Shown here in pieces: positions 49,683-63,484 of a DNA stretch of 64,000 bases; within the stretch, counting starts at the first letter, position 1; every line of letters starts with the position of its first letter. Made by a program: the position numbers and the translations under genes. The notes beneath the pieces are model-generated. The model searched no databases and was not told the DNA's origin. It saw nothing but the letters and a program-made list of their open reading frames with translations. This DNA comes from Paragordius varius (Eukaryota; Nematomorpha). The DNA lies in contig OZ176054.1 of NCBI GenBank assembly GCA_964247055.1, forward strand, positions 7,812,001 to 7,876,000. Reading direction: 5' to 3'.

Positions 49683-49976
49683 AAAGTTGATCATTATTAA
49701 TTTTAAAATACTCTAACCAAATGTAAAAAATAAATTTATTTTAATTTGAAATGTTATATGTTATTGGAGTCGGTAAACCAATCAATAACTTTATAATTTA
49801 TGCATTTCATTACTGTGTTAAAAAGGAATTCGATAAATACGAAATCTGTTTTTCTTCAAAAAAATTATAATTTATTAAAAGTTATAATAAATGCATTTCG
49901 AGTTTTCATATTTTGAACATTTGCAATTTAAAATTAGTAGTGTGTGACATTTCAAAACACACGAGAATTCGTTTAA

Positions 49977-50557
49977 CACTTGGATACAACACACTCATTT
50001 TAGTCCTTCGATTCAAATTGGGTAGTTGGATACCCCAGGCCTGTTTAAAATCAAATACTGTAAAAAGTATGGAAGGAATCAAAACCATGGAAAAATTTTG
50101 CACTTATATAACATTAATAAACCGAAATATATAAAAAATTTTATTCAAAAATACTTGATATTACTTATTTTGAGCTAAAACCGAAAGGTAAAAATTTCGT
50201 CAACGTGACATGTTTCAAATTGTAAAATTTAAAAATAATACAAAATAAACCGCATTTTCTATTTCTATCAATGTTAGATGTAATTTATATAAAAAGTATG
50301 CTTTAGTTTACCCTTAGAATTAAATGAAGACGATATTTTGCAAAATATTTGTGAAATAAAAATGGCGTCGAAGTAGTTTGAGATGGAACTTTTTTTTTCA
50401 AAACAAAATTATATCAAGATATTTTGCCATACTTATATAATATTTATCAGGATAGAAGCATAAATTTAAATTGGCACCGTTTCCTTTAGTAGTTTTTTAA
50501 AAATTTTAATTTAAGTTTAGTCTGGGGTATTTAGATACCCCAATTTGAATCGAAGTG
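49977..50557. mobile_element. TTAA-flanked MITE, copy 3
   Basis: TTAA (49973-49976) then CACTTGGATACAACAC. The right end is TTGAATCGAAGTG followed by TTAA (50558-50561). Inside the left end lies TTCGATTCAAATTGGG, the inverse of the right end, so the termini are inverted with an extra 27-bp block at the left. It is the best preserved copy (581 bp). Confidence 0.82.
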
Positions 50558-50867
50558 TTAAAGTGTTCTTATTAGATATAATAATCCATTTTTGTCTGTT
50601 GATTAATATTTGATCATAATTAACATAGACTTATTTAAATTATGTAAAATTTTAAGTAGCAGTCTAACTAACCATAAAAATTTAAAGTGATAGAAACTTA
50701 TAGTGGCATCTAATTGAGTAGTAATGCTATCACAGTATTTAAAGTGTTTTTATATCGTTTCTACCATGCTGCAATATCCTTAAAATACGATTAAATGAAA
50801 TTGTGCTAAAATAGTATTTCGAAAATCAAATGCGTTTATAAACAATATTTAATATTATAACCTAAAC

Positions 50868-51123
50868 CAGGGGTGTCCAACACAAATGGCGCGGGCCTTA
50901 TTCGCATAATATATGGAAATTAACAAATATTTTATTAGATTTCAAACACAAGAGAAAAATTACTATTTTTTTAACATTTTCGTAGCTCATTGCCGAAATT
51001 CGAAATGAATTATCCAGAAAATATGTTTAAAAATCAATTTTCTTTAGATTTCGTAAAATTTTGTATTAAAAATGTGTCGCGGGCCGCAAAATAACTTTAA
51101 TGGCCTCGTGTTGGACACCTTTG
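50868..51123. mobile_element. hAT-like MITE
   Basis: Left end CAGGGGTGTCCAACAC; right end, read on the other strand, CAAAGGTGTCCAACACGA; both are followed by a GCGGGCC/GGCCCGC-like block. CAGGGGTGTCCAAC termini are typical of hAT elements in animals. The flanking octamers ACCTAAAC and ATCCAGAC agree at five of eight positions, a decayed 8-bp duplication. 256 bp. Confidence 0.78.
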
Positions 51124-53128
51124 ATCCAGACCATAAAAAAATTATATCGCTCAATCTCAGCTCTCTTGCATCTATTTTAATTACTCCATGGTTCGGTATC
51201 TTAAAGGCAGGCAGCAGGTAGCCCTTTTTTATATTTGCGCGGTCCGCGAATATAATTTTTCAAAATTAATACAAAGTTAGATAATGACTGCAAGAAATGT
51301 CGACGGTGACAAACACGCTAAACTAATTATATTGTATCAAGCTTAAGGGGTATATTCAATCTTCAGGCCCAGAAAATTAATTCGTTTTCAAGGTAGCATT
51401 TCGATTTCCCACCTAACAAGATATCATTTTTCAAATCTACCCGTTCGAAATTGGCAAACGTGAAGTTTTGCTATAATAGGTTTAAATTTTTGAATAAAAT
51501 AATTTAATATTTTAGCGTGGGAATAATAGTTAATATCAAATAAGTGACTAATCAATAAGAATAACTGCGATTTTTATGAGTTTTTATTTATTTCAAAAAA
51601 TCTATAAATTAAATTTAAGTCGCCAAAATCACGTATAATTTGAATGATTAATTGAATCTCAATACAACTAAATAAAACTGATTTTTAATAAAAATCATTA
51701 GAAGCATATCAAAAATGTTTTTAATAAATAAAGGAGCAAAGTGCAGCATTGCTTAAAACTTCATTACAATTTTCTATATTTATAACTGATTATACATTTA
51801 CGGGGATGGTCTATTAACAAATGTATTTGGACAGCTGTAGACAAGATTTGTCCGATAAAAGTAAATAATAATGATTTTTTGTCTGGACATATAAATTACT
51901 CACTAGTGAGTGTGGGCGATAATGCTGTTAATATTAAATAAGACTTTATTAAATTACTTTTGACCTTTCAACCTAATATATTTTATATCCAGCAAACTAA
52001 TAAATTATAAATTTGAACGAAGAGATAAAGTGGGACTGGTCGGTTATGATACATTCATGTTCGTGACTGCAACAGCGTTTAAAAATAATTAGTAAAATAT
52101 TTGAATATGTTAATCACATGCTACAAAATAATGTCTTTTAATTTAATAAACAATGGAAATTTTAATTTTTTTAATATAAATTAAAAGTGTATAATGTGAT
52201 TAGAAAAATATGAATCATATTTTCTAATTATGGGGAGGATTCTATTCAAAAGCACATCAGTTATTATTATTACCAGTTATAACACTTCATGCTATCAGTT
52301 AAATTTAAATTATCTTCTAAAGTTTACCATCAAAAACCGCCTAGTTTTGAAATCATTTAAATACAAAGTTAAATTTTATCGGTTTGGGTAATTACGCATT
52401 TAATTTTTCTAAAATTGCTGTGAACGTTTTCCTAAAAAAGCTTATGTTCAAAGCAATGTTATAATTCATTTTATAGTTAAATAAGGGACGCGAATTTATT
52501 GAAAATTAATCGTCTCTAATTTAATTATGAACTATTGTATATTGCAATTCGATAGCATTATCGCAGCATTTAATAATTTTAAATTGCTCTTATCTATGAT
52601 TGGTCAGTATATTAATATAATAGCGACCTTGAACAGTTATAGCCACTTTGCGCTTTGAAATCTGAAGCCTACTGCTATTTTTAAGAGTTCCAAAAAAAGA
52701 TGATTGTTGTCACGGTTTTATAAAAACAGTTTATAAAAACCTGTATTCAAAATCTTAAAACTTTCTATGGCATCTAATTGGACTTCTGTTACTTTTTAAA
52801 TTTTTTATGAAGGTTACTGTTTTTTGGCGGAAGTTTTCAACCCAGCGGCTTAAATTTGTATAATATAATAGTAAAAGATATTTCTAAAATATTACTATCA
52901 AACTATTAATAATATGAAAAAGCTTAAATTTTAACAGTTTTGTAAAGTAATACATTTCAAGAATCTGTTTAATATGCGCCTTAAGGGCAAAGGCATTTTA
53001 ATATGCCCCAAATCATAGATGTTTTTAAAAAAGTTATTTTTTAAGTAGCTGTCGGGGAAAAAACTGCCTTCTGACCCATATATCTATGGTTATAATTAAA
53101 AAAATATAAAATCGTAAGTATTTTATTA

Positions 53129-53676
53129 ACACTTCCATTCAATTTGGGGTATCTAGTGACCCCTAACTATATTTAGGTTGATATTTTTAAAAAATACTGA
53201 AAGAAACGGTTTAAAATCTGTTTCTGTCCAAAAAAATATATAAATAAGCCAAAATTAAAAATTTAGTTTAAAAAAAGTTCTATATCAAACTACTTCGGCC
53301 ATTTTTATTTTACAACATTTTCGCAAAATATCATGTTCATTTGTTCTAACGCTAAAATTAAAGCTAATTTTTTATTAAATCACACCTAACAATAAAAAAA
53401 TAAAAAGTGGTTTATTTTGCAATATTTTTATTTTTAGCTAATGCGCATATGTCATGTTGACTTATTTTTTACCTTGATAATTATTTAAATAAATAATATC
53501 AAGTTTTATTGCATGAATCTTTTTTATAGTTCGGTCCATTAATGTTGTAGAGGTGCAAGCTTTTGCAATGGCAATCTGTTGTATAATTTAGAAATATCTG
53601 GTTTTGAACAGGCCTGGGGTCCCCAAAGATCCCAATTCGAATCGAAGGGCTGAAATCAATGTGTTGTATCCAAATA
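53129..53676. mobile_element. TTAA-flanked MITE, copy 4
   Basis: TTAA (53125-53128) then CACTTCCATTCAATTTGG; the right end ...GTGTTGTATCCAAAT is decayed and its TTAA is lost. Same orientation as copy 2. A TA microsatellite follows at 53709-53747. Confidence 0.7.
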
Positions 53677-53707
53677 ATAAATTTAAATTAAATTAATTTT
53701 CTAGAAC

Positions 53708-53754
<47 letters not shown>

Positions 53755-54593
53755 GTGTTTTTTCACTCTGCCTAAATATTTCTCGGCTTTCCAAGGGTTT
53801 CCGCCAAAGTTGGATATCATAGTTGATTTAAACCTATTTAACTCAGATTTAATAATTATTTTATAATGTATAAAAACTCATATAATTTTGGTTGCATGTA
53901 TAATTCCTTAATGATTAAGGTAATAAAAATTATTATATGTATATATGAAGATGTCAAGCCTCTCGTCACACAATTTGAAATTCAATTCGCAAATCAATTA
54001 ATATATGTAAAATATATATAATAAATAAGAAAATATTTTTTTGGCTTAAGGCTTCGAAAATTTATATATTTTTGTTATAATTGTAAATAATTGAAATAAT
54101 GGTGGTGCCGTACATTTATATATATGTCATTAAATATGAGAGGAGTGTTTTTGAGCGGTCATTAGATTTAATTAAAATATATATACATATATAAATGTGA
54201 CATAATTTTAGACATAATGAAACTAATAATTAAGTCTTTTGCGACATTTAGGCGGCAAATTTCAATTTTATAATATATATATATATATATATATTCCAAA
54301 AATAAATTGTTTTTCCCACTGGCACATTAAAATTGTATGAATTTTTTTTCCTTAGGAAAAGATTTTTTTCACAAAAAATGGAATTAATTAAATTTGAATA
54401 TAATAATGAAAGGATCATGTTTGCAGACCCTATATAAAAATATATTTATTTTGCGATTTTTTTTAAAAAAAATTTCATATATTGGATTCATTGGCCAAAT
54501 ATTCTTAATTACCGCAAAAACTGAAAAATTTGTCAAAATTTAGAAGATAATAAACTAATCCTATTTCCCTATATTTTTATCAACGGTTTATAT

Positions 54594-54815
54594 CAGTGAA
54601 ACTCAACAAAAAAATTTAAAGGGGCCGCAAAAAATATATTTCTTATCTCGAGATGCACCCCATATAATATATATAATTTCATAGCTGTTTGACATATTTG
54701 CCGATTATATTTACACACAAAATAAGACATTAAAAAATTTGATAAATAAATTAGGACCATAAAAAGTAATTTTAGGGCCGCATCCAGTCCGTGGGCAGTG
54801 GTTTGAGTATCACTG
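54594..54815. mobile_element. hAT-like MITE, second type
   Basis: Left end CAGTGAAACTCAAC; right end, on the other strand, CAGTGATACTCAAAC; GGGCCGC blocks follow both. This terminus type (CAGTGGTTCTCAAA) is common in hAT elements. Flanking octamers GTTTATAT and GTTAATGA share five bases. 222 bp. Confidence 0.72.
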
Positions 54816-57800
54816 GTTAATGAGTTTTAGAAACAATTTGGTCATTTTAGCATTTACATATTATTTTAAAATAATTTATACGTTTTCTTGTTCACAGAGA
54901 GCGAGAGAGAGAGAAGTAAATCATTTCAAGGTTTTCAATTTAACTGTGTATGTGTGCACACAAAATTAAATTTTACAAAAATGTTATGTTGTTTGTTGAT
55001 TGAAATTTAATTTATGAGTAGTAGTGTCTTTTAAATGAAGGTAGGTAGGCAAGCAAGCAAGGTGTTAAAAACTAAAATATATTATATTATAACATTTGTT
55101 ACATAATAATAATAATAAATTAAGAATAATAAATTATTTTCTGAGGTAAGGCTTGTTGTATTTATTTTATATTATATGCGACACCACCGAAATTTTTGTT
55201 TTAAACCAAATTTTCGTTTGCATAAAAAAATTACAAAAATAACTCCGAGCCATTTTACTTTTTGTTAGCCTTTGTGAGAATGATACTCATTCCTCCGGCA
55301 AAATCTTTCAAAATAAATTATAATTTTGCTGTTCATTTTTTATTTTTTTCTTTTAAATTTGTGTGGCGCATATGTATTAAAAAATTATAACTTTTGTTTC
55401 AATGGATTTAACTGTAAATTAAATTAATAAGATCTTTTTATAAAATGATGCTGAAAACTTCTAAATTTAAATCCCAATAAAATTATATTTTAAAGGTTAT
55501 AAAAATAGTCATGTGGCCTATTTTAAACCCAAAAATTGTCATTTTCTCATATTTCTATATTTAGTGTACTTTTTAAATTTGGGTTAAAAAAAAATGTACG
55601 TGACAGTTGTAGATATCCTCTATTTATTTATAAATAAAATTCATATTTTATGTGACCCCGCAGTTGAGTTAAGTTAGGCGCAGATGTAATATTTTTCGTA
55701 GGCCAAAAAAATAATTATTTGTGGCGAAATAAATGTTTAACTTTTAAACAAAAAAAAATAACATAAAAACATCCTCAAAGAATAAGGTAAAGGTGTTGGT
55801 TATATCCACTTTTTACATAAACATATATTTTGAGATGGGAATTTAAAAAAGCAAAAAAAAATATTTTATATTTTTACTTTAGCCAAAGGAGCTTTGAGGT
55901 AAAATTTACTTATTAGCCACATTGCTTTCAAGCCACAAATGGCCTCAAGAAACCTAATATTTTATATTTATATATTTTTTAATTCATTTAACAATATATA
56001 TATATATATATATATCTCAGTGTTGAGATTATGGAAGTAGTAAGTAATGATATTTTCATTAGCTGTGTTTATTGCGTGTCAAAAAAAATATTTGTCCTAT
56101 AAAAGCTAAATAAAATTCGTTTTTGCTACACAAAAATATATAGTCAAGCAATATATTTTCTTCTGTTTCAGATATGAAAATAAACCCATCTTTACCCGTT
56201 TGAATTCTTTTTATAAAACTTTAACCTGTGGATTTTTAACTAGCTTTTACGAAAAAAAAGTATTTGATCATTCAAATATTACGTATTAATAAATGTGTTG
56301 TGTACTGTTTCATTCCAAAAAACTTTTTTTATCACAGCTTATGTTAAAATTTCAAAACTTTAAAAAACAAATTACATGTATACATATTATATGAAACTGA
56401 ATGTCAAACGCCGCAAAGGTGTTAAAAGATTTTCTTTTTTGAATATGTGACAAAGTTTTCCATTTTTTGTTACACATATAAAGCGTCGGTATAAAACAAA
56501 ACTTTTTTTAGGCGTTACACAAAAAACGTCAACTCTCTACATACCCATACATACATGATTCTTGGACTCAAAATTTTAAACTATTTCTTTGATCTTTTTT
56601 GGAAAATATGTTTCTCCTATGTAAAATAATTCTCTGAGGTGTTCCATTTAAAATTTATATATGTATACAGAGAGAATGTCAAAAACTACTTTATCAAAAA
56701 TGAATATAGCGACAACAAAATTTAAACAAAACAGAGAGGACATTTTTCGTTAATCTAAAACAAAACTAAAAGGAAAAAAATAATTGTTTTATTAATTTTT
56801 CCGATACAAAGCACACAAGGGTGGGTCATTTACCGACTTTGAAACCGTTATTAAAAAATTGTGTATATAATTTATGTAATTGTTTAATTCATTACATTTT
56901 TAAATTTAATTAAATGTATATATTAAAATAAAACTGTAATTATTAAATCTTATTCTTTTGTGATGTAATAATTAAAATTGCAACTTATATAAATTAAATT
57001 ATTATATTTAAATAATTGCTTCATACTTTTATGTTAATATATTTCCAAAAAAATAATTGCTGCCACAATAAAAACTTCTAGCTATCAGAAATATAAAAAT
57101 ATATAAAAATATATTAAAAAAATTATGTTTTATTTTAATTACCGAATATTATTAAAATTAATATCAAAAAGTTTAAATCATGTTTTTACTTGGATAAATT
57201 TTCTTTTAAGTTTTGAATTTTAATGGTTCTAGATATATTTTTATGTTTTCAAACTTAGTTATTGGTTATTTGATTTTTGAATTATTAAAAAAGTTTCAGA
57301 GAAATTCGGATATTATTTTATAATTGTAATTTATACTGTAATAATATTTTTATGGCAGTTTCTTGGAAGTTGTTAATTGTCCAAATATCATTTTTTATTG
57401 GAAAAAATAATTAAATTTTACAACCTCTTTTAGTTTCGAGAAAAAGTCTCTAGCTCCATATTTTAAGGGATCATAAAAAATTTCGGTGTTTTTATTTTTT
57501 TTCTTGCCAAAAATTATAAAAAATTAATAAACTTGATATGAATTGTAACAAATGTTATATATATATATATATATATATAGCAGTCATAAATTAAGTGCAA
57601 AATCATCACAAAATTAAATTAACATTTTTCATTTTTTACCATTTTTTACAGGTGAAAAAAAAGATTGTTGATAATATATACGTAAAACATGATTAAATTG
57701 ATATAATTTATTTTTTTAACGGGGTGAGTGTCAGTCCCCTCTTATCATTACATAACTGTTGTATGCTTTAAAAACTTCTCAGCATGGATGGATATATTAT

Positions 57801-58895
57801 TTCTCAGGGACAAAAAAATAGTGCAGTGTTTTAAAAAACAATTCATTTTTTCTTTTGGGAGAGTTTTTTGGAAAAAAACTGTTTTTACCAACGCAAATAC
57901 GAGAACGTCATACTAAAATATATACGTCTTTTTAAACCCCATAAATTTTACATAAGCATTTTGGGAAATCGAAATAACTGTCTAAAACAACGTTTTCTTG
58001 TAGTGGATGTATCAAAGTTTGGGGGGCATTAGAATATTTATATATACAGTAAAAATAGATATTTCAAGTAGACTTAGATAGGAAAAATACATAGACAATA
58101 CCAAATTCACAAAAAAAATTGAGGATAAAATACTATGTTTAAGTCTAAAATTTGTGTCGACAAAAAAATAGGAAGTTGATACAGTATCAGAAGAAGAGAC
58201 CAGAACTAAATCTAAATGACAAAAGAAAGAGAGAAATACTTTTTATACTACTTGAAAGTTACAATTTCCTGACACTGAGAGTCGCGTTTTTAACGCTTTT
58301 TTTACAAATCTGTTTTAATTTGATTTGATTATTCTATATATCGTATTTGTTTGCTGTAATTCTACCATAAATTATACCGCTGCAAGCGTTTTAACAAATA
58401 AAGTATTAAAGTTGTTATAATAATACCAACAGCAATTATTATCATGAATATGAATTTCTTCGCTACTGTAGATTATAAAAACAGTAAGTTACGCAAAAAA
58501 ATATCCAAATTTTTTTAGACATCAAAAAAAGACACAACGTTACTTATAAGATATACCCAATGGTAGAAAATGTGTGAGAATTATTTTAATTAAAATACAC
58601 TCACTCTTTTGAATATTACGTCTAACATCCAACCATCCACCCTATATATTTCACCTCATATAAATATTCTCTATATATATACCTGTGCTTTAGCATCGAT
58701 TTGCATTTTATCATTTTCTTTTCTTGTCTCTCACCAAATTTATTAAACTTTATTGCAAACACAAAATTTTTTTTAAACATAAATAATCGGTGCTTTCGGA
58801 AAAAATAAACTGCTGCTTAATTTGTAATTTTATTTAATCTTTTAAATTTTTTAAATCTTTTATCCTATTAAATCTTGAGCTTAACTAATTTTGTA

Positions 58896-61131
58896 ATGAA
58901 GCCCATTTCTTTGATCCTCGGCAAACAACACCATGAACAGAAAGAAATGAAAAAGCTGGTTATCCAAATCATTTTCATAGTTTCCATAATTTGCCATTAT
59001 TCTTGCGTCAAAACAACTATCAGAGGTAAAAATTTATTTTTATATAAAATATTGTACATTACCCAAACATAAAATCTTAAATTTATAAAACTTATTTTTT
59101 TTGCATATTTAGCGCAACGTACCCGATCAATTTCAAAGCCTATAATTTGGCGTCCTATTGGTACCTTGTCTAACCCGGTAAATTTTTTTATAGATTTATA
59201 TATATTCTACATTTTTTTATAATTGAATTATGCATATAATTTAAAACATTATTTTATTTTACAAATTAAGGATAAAAAAAAATGCTTCAAAGATGGACGC
59301 TATCTCTATGCAATCGATAATTTGGATAGAAAAATAATTTTAAATACTCATAATCATGCTAGAGCTACTGTAGTTCCACCGGCTTCTGATATGATTGAAA
59401 TGGTACATTTTTCAAATAAATTATATAATTTTTCTTTAATTAATAAAATATATTTAATTAAATAAAATTTGCTTAAGTATCTTTAACGGTATTTAATGAT
59501 AAAGTTTAATTTTATCGTAAATTTATAGAATTTGACATATTATTGATTAAATTAAACAAAAAAATTGAAAAAAAACATTTTTAACCAGAATCGTGACACT
59601 TTTTTTCTTCTGCCTAATAAAAAATTTTGGCAAAACTATTTGGCGCTTTTTAATAAACTTTTTAGTTTATTGTAATCCACTGCCATTTTGTAAAATTATA
59701 ATCCTCATTAGTTATAAAAATCTTAATGTTATCATTTATTAATGGCGCAGACATATAGTTATGAGGCTGAGATTTTGGCTGAAAATTGGGCAAAACGTTG
59801 CATCACAAGGCATGACACTGAAAAAGAAAGAACGCCAAAAGGTATATTTTAATTTCTTATAATAATAATAATTTTTATTCTTTTCTACCATGTTTTTAGG
59901 TGACAAAAATGAACTTTTAAGATACAATACAATTATTTATATTTTTCGCTTCCCTTATGTTTGTGGCTATTTTTAGCTCTCTTTTTATTGTAAAAAAGGC
60001 TATATACTTATGCATATAATATAATATTTGGTATTATTTGTGGTGTATTAATAGCATATTCCTCATTTGGATGTGGTCAAAATGTAGCTTACACATCTAG
60101 TCTTGGTTCCTGGGCCGATGTTATAAGAGCTTGGGAGTCTGAAAAGTATGATTTCAAATATGGTGGTCCACAACCGGTTAAATATAATCGTAAAATGAAC
60201 GTTTGGCAAGAACCAACCATTGGCCACTATTTACAGGTAAAAATATTCATTTGTAGGAAATTTTAGTTTAAAACGTTAAAAAGTTGTATTTGTTATAGTT
60301 GTTTTTACATGAATTTAATGAAAAATTAATATTTGATAGATGGTTTGGAGTGCAAGCAAAGTAGTTGGCTGCGCTGTCTCTTATTGTCCTCGAGGGAATG
60401 GAAACCTACATTATTTTTGGGTGTGCAATTACTGCCCTAAAAGGTTTGTTTAAAAAAATTATATTTTATCTAACTAAGATAGAATGATGTGTGTGAAATA
60501 TTTAATATTTGTACGGCTGTTTTGTTTGAAATTTAAATAGCAATTTTAAGTTTATAACAATATATTTTTCATTAAATTATATTCAAATTTACGTTATACA
60601 TCCACATGCAAATAATTTAAACAACATAGTTTATTTTTAATATTTTGTAATTCATAGTAGATAACATTTTTTAGATTGATACAAATTATATTATATAATT
60701 TAGAGGTGTGTCAACGGAAGAAATCAATTATCCCTACATGGCCAACACGGAAAAACAGGCCTGCAAAAAGTGTTTAAACAATGGAGTTTGTCAAACTCGC
60801 GGTCGATATGCTGGTCGTCTTTACAAGCGTTGTGACACACTATGTCAAAATAAGGATAATTATTGTGAAACCTATTACAAACGTTACATCCTTAAGAAAC
60901 AACGGACCAATAAGCTCCAATATTTACGGGAGAATTGTCCCCGACACTTTAATCCACAGTGTCGATATAGGTATTTTTCTTATTTTTTAACGATATTTAG
61001 ATATAAGTTAATATCTGTTAGTCCAAAATATAGCTATTCTCTGATATTAAAATTAAATTTGTAATTTTAGTGTCTCTCAAACAAAAACGAGAGATATTTT
61101 GGATACATTTTCTAAAACATTTTCATATTAG
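58896..61131 (+). CDS. Secreted CAP/SCP (CRISP-like) cysteine-rich protein, complete
   Basis: Eight exons: 58896-59025, 59113-59177, 59271-59402, 59751-59841, 60055-60236, 60340-60443, 60704-60970 and 61071-61131. They give 1032 bp, 343 aa from the first ATG. The second ATG at 58947 (MKKLVIQIIFIVSIICHYSC, a clear signal peptide) is the likelier start, giving 326 aa. CAP domain signatures: LNTHNHARATVVPPASDM, LAENWAKRC, GCGQNVAY, WADVIRAWESEKYDF, IGHYLQMVWSASKVVGCA and YFWVCNYCP. The CAP-cavity histidines (HNHAR, GHY) are present. About 115 residues follow, with ten or so cysteines (ACKKCLNNGVC, RCDTLCQNKDNYCETY), resembling the C-terminal cysteine-rich extensions of CRISP proteins but not clearly a known fold. 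Such proteins act outside the cell; the ligand cannot be told from sequence. Confidence 0.9.
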
Positions 61132-61970
61132 TGATTGGGATTCAAATGACAACGTTACAATAAATGCAATATAACAAGATGGAGTGTAAATGGATTATTT
61201 ATACAATGCATTTTCCCCACCACACCATAAATCTAAGCTGCGAAAGATAGAAAACCTCAATATGTTTAAATTCAGAAAGTTTATAATTATCCCCTCAGGA
61301 AAAGAAATGACAAAGGAAAAATCAGATCTAATAAAAGGGATGTGGTGTTGGGTCAAAAAGTCGCGCGTCCTTTAACAATCAATCATTGATATATAACAAC
61401 AAAAATTTGAAATAGATCTATTGTACATAACGCACATTATTATTTATTTGTGATTACATTTGTAGGTATAATTCCTTCTGTATAAAGTATATATATATCA
61501 ATAAATATAAATATTTGAAATACATATAATATAAACCAATTAACTAATTCATTCTACAAAAACTATAAAAATTAACTAATTCAACAAAATCTAATAGGCT
61601 TATAAAGAAACTAACCAATTCATTAAGTTTGTGCGTGATCAGTTTTGGTGTAATACAAAAATAAAAGAATATCACAAATAGAGTAAAAATTAAAATTATA
61701 GAAACATAATTCCAATAAAAAAAGAGAGAACTATACTTTAAACTTAATTTTTATAATTACGATTGTGAAATACATAGTTGAGAATGTTACTAATTTATAT
61801 CTCAATCTCTATTTTGCCACCGAAACGATAGGTTTAAATAAAAAAAATTAAGGTTAAAAAGGTATGGCTGTGTTTCTGAAAAATATGTCTATTAGTTATT
61901 ACGTTGTCTTTATAATAATGTGGTCAACTAGTTATAAAAGAGGGCAAAAATTTAGAAGCAATAAAATTTT
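61132..61970. other. Tail-to-tail spacer CAP gene/HAGH
   Basis: AT-rich 3' flanks of two convergent genes. One ORF (61190-61375) has no recognisable family. An AATAAA occurs near 61499. No transposon ends seen. Confidence 0.55.
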
Positions 61971-63259
61971 TTAGCCCTTAAAATTATTCTTTTCATTTCT
62001 CAGTGCATCCATAGCCTTTATGGCATCTTGAACATTGCAATGTTTCTGTACACTTTCTTCGTTGACTCTCATGAATGGATTAATTTCCTTTTCAAGACCA
62101 ATGGTTGAAGGAACAGTCGGTTCCTGTTCCCCCCTTAATTTTTTGTACGTCGATAATTGTTTCACAATCATTTCATTGTGTGGTTCAACATGCAAACCAT
62201 ACTTTAAATTACTTACCGAATATTCATGTCCACAAAACACTTGCTATAAAAATATAAAGAATATAAATGTATATCGATTAATAAAATAATTGAATTATAT
62301 TGGAAAATGATTTTAAAATAATAATATTTAAATAGGAGAGTTGATTTAAAAGGGGCATTGGGATAACTAAATAAAAACAAAGTAAAAACACACACTTATA
62401 GTGTGGTTAATTGTTATACTTTTCGAAAATTATGAGGGATCCTAAACACTTAAGATTTATAAAATATATTACCAATTATTAAATTACAGTCAGAAAAAGT
62501 AAGCATTCATTTGAAAAGTGTTCCACTTTTTTAAAAATTGCACATATAATCTTGTAAAAATTTAAAATTATTACAGCTTTTATCTTTTTAAAAAAATATT
62601 ATACAAATACTGTTTTATCGGGCAGTTTACCCAAAACTTCAACAAGCGCTTTATACATCTGTTGTGCTGTTCCTTCAAAAAAGCGTCCACAACCACCGAT
62701 AAAAAGTGTATCACCTACATATATATTAAAATGCTTTTAATCTTTGAATGATATAACTAACCATAGAAAATATGGTACTGGAATGATAAACTTGATTTAA
62801 CAAATCATAGTCCTAATATTTTCATTATATTAAAAATTGTGAAATAAGTTTCAGGGCTTTAAACTAAACAAAAAGGGATCAAGTTGTTATATAAACTGGT
62901 TACCGCTTTAAAACTAATTTGTGTTGCGTAAAAAATCGTCTCAATAAACATCATAATACGAATATATTATACATCTGCAAAGTCTTATTATCTGCTTAAA
63001 TAAAATCATTTGCAAATACAAAAAAGATGAGAAATGTATACCAGTGAAAACAGAGGGTGTTGAGCCATCTTTTAAGTAATAACAAATGTGGCCCGAAGTG
63101 TGACAAGGTGTGAAAAGGCATTCAAATTCCAATTTATCCAAATGCAATTTGTCACCTTGCTTGACTTTATCCGTTAGCTGGTTTACTCGATCATCTCCAC
63201 CATAAATTTTTGCATTGGGATATAACTTAATCATTTCATCATTTCCACCGGCGTGATCC
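61971..63259 (-). CDS. HAGH: Glyoxalase II (hydroxyacylglutathione hydrolase), 3' part
   Basis: Metallo-beta-lactamase-fold hydrolase that splits S-D-lactoylglutathione to D-lactate and glutathione, the second step of methylglyoxal detoxification. Three minus-strand exons are visible: 63259-63042, 62714-62611 and 62243-61971, phases 2 (incoming), 1, 0, ending in a stop. The first opens with D-H-A-G-G, the end of the THHHxDH zinc motif whose histidines must lie in an exon beyond the window. [14 protein letters not shown] and [18 protein letters not shown] (metal His) follow. Then come [20 protein letters not shown] (bridging Asp) and [13 protein letters not shown] (metal His). The C-terminal substrate domain has [25 protein letters not shown] and ends KNNFKG. 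It matches the human cytosolic form in length and order. Nothing is broken in the visible part. Confidence 0.95.
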
Positions 63260-63284
63260 CTATAAATATATAGATGTATATCTA

Positions 63285-63484
63285 GTGTGTACATTTATAT
63301 GGTAGCCAATTAATACTATTGTTGGCAATACAGTAGCGTGTGTTATTAAACAAATTTTATTCATAATCAAAAACAAATTTAAGTTGTAAAGAGGGAAGCA
63401 ATTAATTGTTTGATTCCGAACGTTTATTATATTTTAGCCATATGTTACTGTATTGCCAATTAGCAAATATGAATGTGCATACTG
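63285..63484. mobile_element. Mariner-like MITE next to a HAGH exon
   Basis: The right end reads GCATACTG before TA; the left end is weaker (TA then GTGTGTACATTTATATGG). Inner inverted blocks TTGGCAATACAGTA (left) and TACTGTATTGCCAAT (right) pair. AATACAGTAGCGTGTGTTA is shared with the 24046-24221 element. It lies in the HAGH intron, 25 bp from the acceptor at 63260-63261. Confidence 0.6.

Larger units (their letters stand above)
49683..58895. other. 9.2 kb without recognisable genes
   Basis: Extremely AT-rich, with only short ORFs lacking family features. It holds two TTAA-flanked MITEs, two hAT-like MITEs and several TA microsatellites (listed separately), and a GA run at 54899-54915. The stretches 51124-53128 and 54816-58895 show nothing else I can support. 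The right end must contain the promoter of the CAP gene. Confidence 0.65.

Noticed and set aside
61190-61375. 61-aa ORF downstream of the CAP gene
   Set aside because: Lies in the likely 3' flank, has no family features and no splice link to either neighbour.
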